This document shows, one piece after another, positions 6,197 through 11,531 of a stretch of DNA of 12,457 nt. Each line of letters begins with the position of its first letter. Position 1 is the first letter of the stretch. The stretch is taken from the NCBI GenBank assembly GCA_002298965.1, contig DBMN01000032.1:1-12457 (forward strand), written 5' to 3'. The DNA is from Rhizobiales bacterium UBA697 (GTDB lineage Bacteria; Pseudomonadota; Alphaproteobacteria; Rhizobiales; Ancalomicrobiaceae). Under the pieces are notes generated by a model. It had not been told where the DNA came from. It worked only from the letters and a program-made list of their open reading frames with translations, and searched no databases. The position numbers and the translations under genes were made by a program.

Positions 6197-6904
6197 ATGA
6201 CGATCACCGCGACGGACGGCGACAGCCGGGGGGCACGGGCCTCGCGCGCGGAGGTCATTCATCGCGACATCGTCCGCGCCATCCTCGAGCAGCGGCTCGG
6301 CCCCGGCACCAAGCTCGGCGAGGACGAGGTCGGCGCCATCTACGGCGTCAGCCGGACCATCGTGCGCGCGGCGCTGCAGTCGCTCGCCCACGAGGGCATC
6401 GTCGTCATCGAGAAGAACCGCGGTGCCTTCGTCGCCCATCCGACGGTGAAGGACGCGGCGGAAGTCTTCTCCGCCCGCCGGCTGATCGAGCCGGTGATCA
6501 CCGAACTCGCCGCGGCCAACTGCGACGCCGCCGGCGCGAAGCTGCTGGCCGAGCATTTCGCCCGCGAGAAGCAGGCCGAGCGCGAGGGCGACGACCGTGC
6601 CGCCATTCGCCTCTCGGGCGAGTTCCATCTGGTGATCGCCCGCATCGCGGGGCAGGGGGTCTACGAGAACTTCCTGCGCGAGCTCGTCGCGCGGTCCTCG
6701 CTGATCATCCTGCTCTACCGCCGCTCGCGGGCGCAGTGCTGCAAGGTCGACCACCACGCCGGGCTGGTCGAGGCGATCACGTCGGGCCGCGCCGAAGACG
6801 CCGTGCGGCAGATGACGGTGCATCTCGACGAGATCGAGCAGGAACTCGAACTGGTCGAGACGGCGATGCCGGCCAAGCCGCTGTCGGAACTGCTGGCGGG
6901 GTGA
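6197..6904 (+). CDS. GntR-family transcriptional regulator, FCD (FadR-type) subfamily
   Basis: This is a 235-residue DNA-binding repressor-type protein. The N-terminal winged helix-turn-helix (about 18-80) contains LGEDEVGAIYGVSRTIVRAAL (40-60), then LAHEGIVVIEKNRGAFVA. The C-terminal all-helical FCD domain (about 88-220) carries candidate metal/ligand residues E142/H144 (GEFH), H186/H187 (DHHAGLVEAI) and H209 (VHLDEIE). The ATG at 6197 follows GGGGAG by seven bases. An in-frame ATG at 6128 would add 23 Arg-rich residues without a Shine-Dalgarno sequence and lies almost on the predicted -10, so it is rejected. The gene is divergent from the transporter operon, with an FCD-style palindrome between them, so it most likely controls that operon in response to the imported substrate or its catabolite. 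FCD regulators are usually dimeric repressors of acid or amino-acid catabolism. The effector is unknown. Confidence 0.92.
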   Translation: MTITATDGDSRGARASRAEVIHRDIVRAILEQRLGPGTKLGEDEVGAIYGVSRTIVRAALQSLAHEGIVVIEKNRGAFVAHPTVKDAAEVFSARRLIEPVITELAAANCDAAGAKLLAEHFAREKQAEREGDDRAAIRLSGEFHLVIARIAGQGVYENFLRELVARSSLIILLYRRSRAQCCKVDHHAGLVEAITSGRAEDAVRQMTVHLDEIEQELELVETAMPAKPLSELLAG

Positions 6905-6922
6905 GGCTTCGCCGTCCGGCTG

Positions 6923-6955
6923 CCCCCGGGCGAGGGATCACCCTCCCATCGGGGG
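6923..6955 (+). terminator. Nested stem-loop downstream of the GntR-type gene
   Basis: CCCCCG (6923-6928) pairs with CGGGGG (6950-6955), and inside it GAGGG (6932-6936) pairs with CCCTC (6941-6945) around the loop ATCA. It begins 18 bases after the regulator stop codon. It has no T-tract, so it may mark the 3' end through Rho or processing and is not a textbook intrinsic terminator. Confidence 0.45.
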
Positions 6956-6983
6956 ACCTCTGCACAATTCGGTGGAGCCGGCT

Positions 6984-7043
6984 TCGATGCCGTGCGCGAT
7001 GCTTCGAGACGGCGTTCTTCGAACGCCTCCTCAGCATGAGGCG
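6984..7043 (-). repeat. Palindromic intergenic repeat, copy A (inverted)
   Basis: Read on the minus strand it runs CGCCTCA-TGC-TGAGG-A, then a perfect hairpin GGCGTTC/GAACGCC (7011-7017 with 7021-7027), then GTCTCGAAG, ATCGCGCACGG and TCGA. It shares these blocks, in the same order, with copy B at 7070-7125. The small stem CCTCA/TGAGG (7029-7033 with 7037-7041) is also perfect. REP-like elements with this outline are common between genes in Hyphomicrobiales. Confidence 0.85.
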
Positions 7044-7069
7044 CTTGTATTTTCAGAGGAAACCTCCAA

Positions 7070-7125
7070 CGCCTCATCCTGAGGAGCGCCGTAGGCGCGT
7101 CTCGAAGGATCGCGCACGGACTCGA
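7070..7125 (+). repeat. Palindromic intergenic repeat, copy B
   Basis: This is the second copy of the element, in the opposite orientation to copy A and separated from it by a 26-base A/T-richer spacer (7044-7069). CCTCA (7072-7076) pairs with TGAGG (7080-7084), and GCGCC (7086-7090) pairs with GGCGC (7094-7098). GTCTCGAAG, ATCGCGCACGG and TCGA follow. The central hairpin differs in sequence and length from copy A yet is fully paired in both. The two copies could also pair with each other in one long stem-loop. Confidence 0.85.
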
Positions 7126-7195
7126 TCCGCGCCCCTTCGAAATCGCACGAAGGTTCTCTCGGGGGTGGGGGGATACGGCGCGCCCCGGCCCGTCC
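7126..7195. other. Short non-coding stretch beyond the repeat pair
   Basis: This lies between repeat copy B and the stop codon of the GST-like gene. It contains a weak stem CCTTCG/CGAAGG (7134-7139 with 7148-7153) and a G-run at about 7161-7172. No gene or clear terminator is seen. Confidence 0.4.
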
Positions 7196-7849
7196 TCAGA
7201 ACTCCACGTCGAGTTCGTCGAGGTCTTCCGGCTCCTCGAGCGCGGCGGCGATCCATTCCTTCATCGGCGCCCAGTCCATGATGGTGGCGCGATAGGCTTC
7301 CGAGACGGGCGAGAGCTTCACGTCGTAGGTGGTGAAGCGCGTCGCCACGGGGGCGAACATCGCGTCGGCGAGCGTCGGGGCGGCGCCGAAGAGGAAGGGG
7401 CCGCCGGAACGGGCGACCGCCTCGGACCAGATCTTCTCGATGCGGGCGATGTCGCCGAGCGCGCCGGCCCAGACCTTGAAGCCGGGATAGTGCGCCTTGA
7501 GGTTCATCGGCAGGGCCGAGCGCAGATTGGCGAAGCCCGAATGCATCTCGCCGGAGATCGAGCGGCAGCGGGCGCGCGCCGTCTTCTCCTTGGGGATCAG
7601 GCCGCAGTCGGGGCGCAGTTCGTCGAGATATTCGGCGATCGCCAGCGTGTCCCAGATCTCCAGCCCGTCGTGGGCGAGGCAGGGGACCAGGAAGGACGGC
7701 GACAGCAGCAGCAGCTCGGCGCGGGTCGACGGGTCGTCGAGCGAGGCGAGCTTCTCCTCGAAGGCGATGCCGCTCAGCTTGGCGATCAGCCAGCCGCGCA
7801 GCGACCATGACGAATAGTTCCGGCTCGAGATGGTCAGCGTGGCGGCCAT
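7196..7849 (-). CDS. Glutathione S-transferase family protein
   Basis: This is a 217-residue cytosolic GST-fold protein. The thioredoxin-like N-terminal domain (about 4-80) starts with ISSRNYSSWSLRGWL (7-21), where one of the serines S13/S14/S16 is the probable glutathione-activating residue. It contains the cis-proline V55-P56 and the glutathione-binding region IWDTLAIAEYL (65-75). The usual Glu-Ser pair there is replaced by Asp67-Thr68. The helical C-terminal domain (about 90-217) has the N-capping/hydrophobic-staple region PTLADAMFAPV (158-168). The ATG at 7849 has a good GGAGAG Shine-Dalgarno sequence and opens with the family N-terminus. The frame continues to 7999 but would enter the divergent phaZ start, so that extension is rejected. 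Substrate is unknown; such proteins serve in detoxification or in reductive or isomerising steps of catabolism. It is divergent from phaZ and no functional link is evident. Confidence 0.9.
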   Translation of the reverse strand: MAATLTISSRNYSSWSLRGWLIAKLSGIAFEEKLASLDDPSTRAELLLLSPSFLVPCLAHDGLEIWDTLAIAEYLDELRPDCGLIPKEKTARARCRSISGEMHSGFANLRSALPMNLKAHYPGFKVWAGALGDIARIEKIWSEAVARSGGPFLFGAAPTLADAMFAPVATRFTTYDVKLSPVSEAYRATIMDWAPMKEWIAAALEEPEDLDELDVEF

Positions 7850-7997
7850 TTCGTCTCTCCTCCCGGCGCACGGCCGGTGCCTCCCGTCGGGATCGGCACT
7901 CCGCTTCGCGTCCGCGGAGAGAATTATCTCGCACCTGCCGAACATTTGCACTAGCCTTTTCGAAAGGCAGACCTCGCGACCGGACCCCGACCAGCGC
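7850..7997. promoter_or_regulatory. Divergent promoter region between GST-like gene and phaZ
   Basis: This 148-base gap has a less GC-rich core (7920-7965). A near-perfect palindrome GCCTTT-TCG-AAAGGC (7954-7968) lies 30 bases before the phaZ ATG. On the minus strand GATAAT (complement of 7922-7927) is a possible -10 for the GST-like gene, but its best -35 is poor. No confident promoter can be named on either strand. Confidence 0.4.
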
Positions 7998-9212
7998 ATG
8001 CTCTATCTCGCCTATCAGAGCCGCGACGACCTCCTCGACCCGCTCCGCACGGTGGCGACGACGCTGCGTTCGGGGCTGGTGCCGTGGCTTTCCGGCATGC
8101 CGCAGAACGGGTTGTCCTCGCTCGCCGCCGCCTACGAGATGATCGCGCGGGCGAAGCTCTCCCATTCCCGTCCCGCCTGGGGCATCGACACGGTGACGGT
8201 CGGCAACGAGCGGGTCGCGGTCGAGGAGAAGGCGCGTTTCGTCTCGCCCTTCGGCACGCTGCTGCATTTCCGCAAGGACGTGGCGACGCCGCAGCCGCGG
8301 GTGCTCGTGGTGGCGCCGCTCTCCGGCCATTTCGCCACGCTGCTGCGCAACACCGTCAAGACGCTGCTCGCCGATCACGACGTCTACGTCACCGACTGGC
8401 ACAATGCCCGCGACGTGCCGCTGGAGCAGGGCGGCTTCGGCTTCGAGGACTACGTCGAGGACATCATGACGTTCCTGCGGGTGCTCGGCCCCGGCACCCA
8501 CGTGGTGGCGGTGTGCCAGCCCTGCGTTCAGGTGCTGTGCGCGACGGCCCTCATGGCCGAGGAGGACGATCCGGCGACGCCGCGGTCGATCACGCTGATG
8601 GCGGGGCCGGTCGACACCCGGATCAACCCGACCGAGGTCAACGAACTCGCCACGTCGAAGCCCTTCGACTGGTTCGAGAAGAACCTGATCGCCACCGTGC
8701 CGAGCCGCTTTCCCGGCGGCGGACGGCGGGTCTATCCGGGCTTTCTCCAGCTCTCGGCCTTCATGGCGATGAACATGGAGCGCCACGTCAAGGCGCATCT
8801 CGAGCTCTACTGGAACCTCGTCAAGGGCGAGACGGAGAAGGCGGAGACGACCAAGACCTTCTACGACGAATATTTCGCGGTGCTCGATCTCGACGCGCAG
8901 TTCTATCTCGAGACGATTTCCTGGGTGTTCCAGGAGGCGCGGCTGCCGCAGGGGCTGATGACGCATCGCGGCCGCAGGGTCGATCCGTCGGCGATCCGCC
9001 GCACGGCGCTCTTGACGGTCGAGGGCGAGCGCGACGACATCTGCTCGCTCGGCCAGACCGCGGCGGCGCACGATCTCGCCTCGTCGCTGAAGCCCTATCG
9101 CAAGCGCCACCACATGCAGACCGGCGTCGGCCACTACGGCGTCTTCTCCGGCCGCCGCTGGGAAAACCAGATCTACCCGATCGTGCGCAACGTCATCCTG
9201 TCGGCGGACTGA
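7998..9212 (+). CDS. phaZ: Intracellular poly(3-hydroxybutyrate) depolymerase
   Basis: This 404-residue cytoplasmic, granule-associated enzyme of the PhaZ (intracellular PHB depolymerase) family cleaves stored polyhydroxyalkanoate to free hydroxyacids or oligomers. The alpha/beta-hydrolase core has the oxyanion-side VVAPLSGH (104-111) and the cysteine nucleophile motif AVCQPCVQV (171-179, C173 by family position). The acid is D346/D347 in EGERDDI and the catalytic His is H379 in VGHYGVF. A Cys-Asp-His triad is the known arrangement of this family. The ATG at 7998 gives the typical MLYLAYQ... N-terminus and normal length. No good Shine-Dalgarno sequence is visible, and the frame is open upstream to 7830 into the GST-like gene, which argues against an earlier start. 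It ends 25 bases before a strong bidirectional terminator and is probably monocistronic. Confidence 0.93.
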   Translation: MLYLAYQSRDDLLDPLRTVATTLRSGLVPWLSGMPQNGLSSLAAAYEMIARAKLSHSRPAWGIDTVTVGNERVAVEEKARFVSPFGTLLHFRKDVATPQPRVLVVAPLSGHFATLLRNTVKTLLADHDVYVTDWHNARDVPLEQGGFGFEDYVEDIMTFLRVLGPGTHVVAVCQPCVQVLCATALMAEEDDPATPRSITLMAGPVDTRINPTEVNELATSKPFDWFEKNLIATVPSRFPGGGRRVYPGFLQLSAFMAMNMERHVKAHLELYWNLVKGETEKAETTKTFYDEYFAVLDLDAQFYLETISWVFQEARLPQGLMTHRGRRVDPSAIRRTALLTVEGERDDICSLGQTAAAHDLASSLKPYRKRHHMQTGVGHYGVFSGRRWENQIYPIVRNVILSAD

Positions 9213-9237
9213 GGACGGACGGCGTCGCGACGAGAAA

Positions 9238-9260
9238 AAGGCCGCCCTCGGGGCGGCCTT
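9238..9260. terminator. Bidirectional intrinsic terminator between phaZ and cytochrome b561 gene
   Basis: AAGGCCGCCC (9238-9247) pairs perfectly with GGGCGGCCTT (9251-9260) around a 3-base loop. On the plus strand CGTCTTTT follows; on the minus strand the stem runs straight into TTTCTCG. It therefore serves both the phaZ transcript and the convergent cytochrome gene, whose stop is at 9286. Confidence 0.92.
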
Positions 9261-9285
9261 CGTCTTTTCGGCGCGAGCCGTCGTG

Positions 9286-9846
9286 TCAGTCCCTGGCGAA
9301 GGGGCGCATCTTCATCAGCGTGCGGTCCTTGAGGACGACGTGATGCAGGATGCCGACGATCGCGTGGGCGAGGGCGATCGCCAGAAGGGCGTGGCCGAAG
9401 AACTCGTGCATCTCGCCGACGGTCCCGGCGAAGGGCTGCTTCGTCGCCCAGGGCGAGGCGATCTCGAAGAGGCCGAAGAAGGGCACCGAGCGGCCGTTGG
9501 CGAAGCTCGTCACGGTGCCGCCGATCGGCACCAGGATCATCAGCAGATAGAGGATGCCGTGGCCGGCCTTGGCGGCGAGGCCGGCGAGCGGCTCCCACGG
9601 GGTCTTCTCGGTCTCCGGCGCGGCGTGGGTCAGGCGCCACAGGATGCGCACGAGGACGAGCGCGAAGACCAGCACGCCGATCGACTTGTGCGCCATCATC
9701 AGCTTCATCGCGGTCTCGCGCGGCTGATCCTCGCGCAGGACGGCGAGCACCCAGGCGGCGGGAATGAGCAGCGCCATCGTCCAATGAATGGCCTTGAGGC
9801 CGCCATCCCAGTTGCGGGGCGCGGCGGAGGCGGGAAGCGCGGACAT
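9286..9846 (-). CDS. Cytochrome b561 (bacterial CybB-type di-heme membrane protein)
   Basis: This 186-residue four-helix inner-membrane b-type cytochrome has predicted helices at about 20-37, 52-70, 96-115 and 147-170. Histidines H21 (KAIHW), H53 (MAHKSIG), H147 (EMHEFFGH) and H161 (LAHAIVGILHH) are placed as in the CybB family, where four His ligate two hemes. Bacterial CybB proteins act as membrane quinol/superoxide-linked electron carriers. The ATG at 9846 has a GGAG Shine-Dalgarno sequence seven bases upstream, and the length is typical. The 27-codon membrane ORF lies upstream on the same strand, separated by a strong hairpin, so the cytochrome may have its own promoter in 9847-9940. Confidence 0.93.
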   Translation of the reverse strand: MSALPASAAPRNWDGGLKAIHWTMALLIPAAWVLAVLREDQPRETAMKLMMAHKSIGVLVFALVLVRILWRLTHAAPETEKTPWEPLAGLAAKAGHGILYLLMILVPIGGTVTSFANGRSVPFFGLFEIASPWATKQPFAGTVGEMHEFFGHALLAIALAHAIVGILHHVVLKDRTLMKMRPFARD

Positions 9847-9940
9847 GGAAATTCTCCGATGAAAAGAACGGGGAGGAACCCGCGAAGGTCTGCCACGTCC
9901 GCGGGATTCCGTCAGCTTAAACTCCGTTCATGAAGCGAAT

Positions 9941-9967
9941 GCGGCCCGCGTCGAGGACGCGGGCCGC
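9941..9967 (-). terminator. Strong hairpin after the microprotein ORF
   Basis: GCGGCCCGCGTC (9941-9952) and GACGCGGGCCGC (9956-9967) form a perfect 12-bp stem with a 3-base loop. On the minus strand it begins 25 bases after the stop of the 27-codon ORF and ends about 95 bases before the cytochrome b561 start. The bases that follow (ATTCGCTTC) are only weakly T-rich, so termination may be partial or the hairpin may stabilise a short mRNA. A weaker stem, CCCGCG/CGCGGG (9879-9884 with 9900-9905), lies further down. Confidence 0.7.
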
Positions 9968-9992
9968 AGGAAATCGATGGCGGGCGGTCGCC

Positions 9993-10076
9993 TCAGATCA
10001 GGCCGACGCAGAGGCCGGAGACGAACAGGAACGCTGCCGCGAACATGATCAAGTCGAAGGGACGGGTCCGGTTCAT
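9993..10076 (-). CDS. Putative 27-residue single-helix membrane microprotein
   Basis: The minus-strand ATG at 10076 is preceded by GGAGGA with a 4-base gap, the best ribosome site in the region. It opens a 27-codon frame ending in TGA. The product starts MNRTRPFDLIMF and continues with an uninterrupted hydrophobic Ala/Phe/Leu/Val stretch to the C-terminal GLI. This is a short basic head (R3, R5) followed by one transmembrane helix (about 9-27) with the N-terminus predicted in the cytoplasm. It is followed by a strong hairpin (9941-9967), giving the appearance of a complete short transcription unit. I do not recognise a named family. It could be a small subunit or regulator of a membrane complex; its neighbour downstream is cytochrome b561. 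Confidence 0.68.
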   Translation of the reverse strand: MNRTRPFDLIMFAAAFLFVSGLCVGLI

Positions 10077-10241
10077 GGGCTCCTCCAGACGATTCCGATC
10101 GGGGGATATCGTTCCATCAACCGTTCTACGACGGCTTTGTTCCAAGGTACGCCCTGCTTCGATCGCGCGGAAGGCAAATTCGTCGCTGCGATGCGGTGGT
10201 GAGGAGAAGGAATTTCCACGCGGCCGCGAGATCGGGCGCCC
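10077..10241. other. Intergenic region between SDR gene and microprotein ORF
   Basis: This 165-base stretch is less GC-rich around 10105-10165. Apart from the microprotein ribosome site (10081-10086, minus strand) I see only a low-quality -35-like TTGATG on the minus strand near 10120 and no convincing -10. No terminator is visible after the SDR stop codon. Confidence 0.4.
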
Positions 10242-10934
10242 TCACCAGGGCAGCACGCCGCCGTCCCAGACGTGGAAGACCGGCGCTCGCGACAGGCTCA
10301 TGCGATCGACGATGCGGGTGATGCCGGTGGCGCTCATCTCGGCCGAGATGTCGGCGCCCGAGCCGCCCATGTCGGTCTTGACCCAGCCGGGGTGGCAGAC
10401 GGCGACGACGATGCCCTCGTCGGCGAGGTCGGTGGCGAGGCACTGCATGACCTTGTTCACCGCCGCCTTCGACGAGCGATAGGCGACCGAGTCCGACTTC
10501 TGCTGCGACATCGAGCCCATGCCGGAGGAGATGGTCAGCACCTTGGCGTGTTCGACGAGGCGCAGGTTGGGCAGCAGCGCCTGGGTCACGGCGAGCGGCG
10601 CCAGCGTGTTGACCCGCAGCGTGTCGAGCCAGCCGTCGAAGTCCATGTCGAGGGTCGACTGGCGGGCGGGGCCGAGCACGCCGGCATTGTTGATCAGCAC
10701 GTCGAGCGGTCGACCGGCGAGCCTTGCGGCGAGCGCCGCGATCGAGGCGGGATCGGTCACCTCGAGGCGATGGACCTCGATGCGGCCGGGATGGCTCTCG
10801 ATCACCGCGGCGAGCTCGTGCAGGCGCTCGGGGTCGCGCACGGTGGCGACGACGTCGTCGCCGCGCTCGGCATAGGCGGTCACGAGCGCCAGACCGATGC
10901 CGCGCGCCGCGCCGGTGATCAGGACGGTGGCCAT
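10242..10934 (-). CDS. Short-chain dehydrogenase/reductase (SDR), C-factor-like
   Basis: This is a 230-residue classical-type NAD(P)-dependent oxidoreductase. The Rossmann cofactor motif is TGAARGIG (7-14). R33 after the second strand suggests NADP(H). NNAG is at 82-85, with N109, S136/S137 and YRSSK (Y152, K156) completing the active site, and CHPGWVKTDMGG follows. The short length and the SSGMGS...YRSSKAA pattern resemble C-factor/CsgA-like SDRs, whose substrates are mostly unknown. A GTG at 10940 would place the Shine-Dalgarno sequence GGAGG only two to three bases away. The ATG at 10934 gives an eight-base spacer and begins MATVLITG, so it is preferred. It lies 78 bases downstream of the GNAT gene on the same strand. 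A TTGACG -35-like motif overlaps the GNAT stop, but no good -10 follows. Co-transcription with the upstream pair is possible. Confidence 0.92.
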   Translation of the reverse strand: MATVLITGAARGIGLALVTAYAERGDDVVATVRDPERLHELAAVIESHPGRIEVHRLEVTDPASIAALAARLAGRPLDVLINNAGVLGPARQSTLDMDFDGWLDTLRVNTLAPLAVTQALLPNLRLVEHAKVLTISSGMGSMSQQKSDSVAYRSSKAAVNKVMQCLATDLADEGIVVAVCHPGWVKTDMGGSGADISAEMSATGITRIVDRMSLSRAPVFHVWDGGVLPW

Positions 10935-11012
10935 GGGCACATCCTCCGTTCGGGTGTCGGCCCGAGAATGCGTCGAATTTCACCGCCGCGAAAGAGCGAT
11001 GCGCGCGTCCCG

Positions 11013-11531
11013 TCAACGGGCCGCGGTGGTCGGGCGGGGAAGCGTCCGGCGCATGAAGATCTCGCTCTGGCCGTCGGTCACCAGATCGGCGAGCGGCGCC
11101 ACCTCGACGAAGCCGAGCGCGGCATAGGCGGCGCGCGCGCGCACGTTCCATTCGGTGACGCAGAGCCAGAGCTCGCGTTCGCCGTCCTTCGCCGCCTCCG
11201 CCGCCATCCAGTCGATCACGGCGCGGGCGATGCCGTGGCCCTGCGCCTGCGGAAAGACCGCGATGGTCTCGAGATAGGGGCCGCGCATGAAGGGATGGCG
11301 GATCGAGAGATAGCCGACGGCCGCCCCCTCGCGCTCCAGCACGAAGCGGTGGCCGCCCGGCGTCGCCTTCGCCATCCGAGCCGCCCAGGCCTCGGGCGCG
11401 ACGCCGATGCGCTTCCACGGGTCGAGCGCGGCGACGTCGGCCGCGAGTTCCGGGATCGACTCTTGCGTGAGCGGCACGAGATCGACCGGGCCGAGAGCAT
11501 GGCGGCGGGGGGCGAAGGGCGTTTCGGTCAC
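11013..11531 (-). CDS. GNAT-family N-acetyltransferase
   Basis: This 172-residue acetyl-CoA-dependent acetyltransferase has the GNAT core at about 60-160. The beta4 strand is YLETIAVFP (86-94), the acetyl-CoA pyrophosphate loop is QAQGHG (95-100), and LWLCVTEWNVRARAAYAALGF (121-141) is the motif B region with N129 and Y136. The start is GTG at 11531, which overlaps the stop of the deacetylase-like gene by four bases (GTGA). Other in-frame starts would either truncate the fold or run deep into the upstream gene. The overlap implies translational coupling. The acceptor substrate is not predictable; small amines, amino acids or peptides are all possible for this fold. Confidence 0.88.
   Translation of the reverse strand: MTETPFAPRRHALGPVDLVPLTQESIPELAADVAALDPWKRIGVAPEAWAARMAKATPGGHRFVLEREGAAVGYLSIRHPFMRGPYLETIAVFPQAQGHGIARAVIDWMAAEAAKDGERELWLCVTEWNVRARAAYAALGFVEVAPLADLVTDGQSEIFMRRTLPRPTTAAR

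Noticed and set aside
7931..7951. Possible sigma54 site (TCGCAC ... TTGCA) before phaZ
   Set aside because: The invariant GG of the -24 element is missing and the spacing is 11 bases instead of 5.
7074..9134. 686-codon minus-strand frame spanning the repeat, the GST-like gene and phaZ
   Set aside because: It is Arg/His-rich low-complexity antisense and covers two well-supported genes plus the palindromic repeat.
10950..10965. TCGGG/CCCGA stem upstream of the SDR gene
   Set aside because: It has only five base pairs in GC-rich DNA and no T-tract, so it is too weak to call a terminator or operator.
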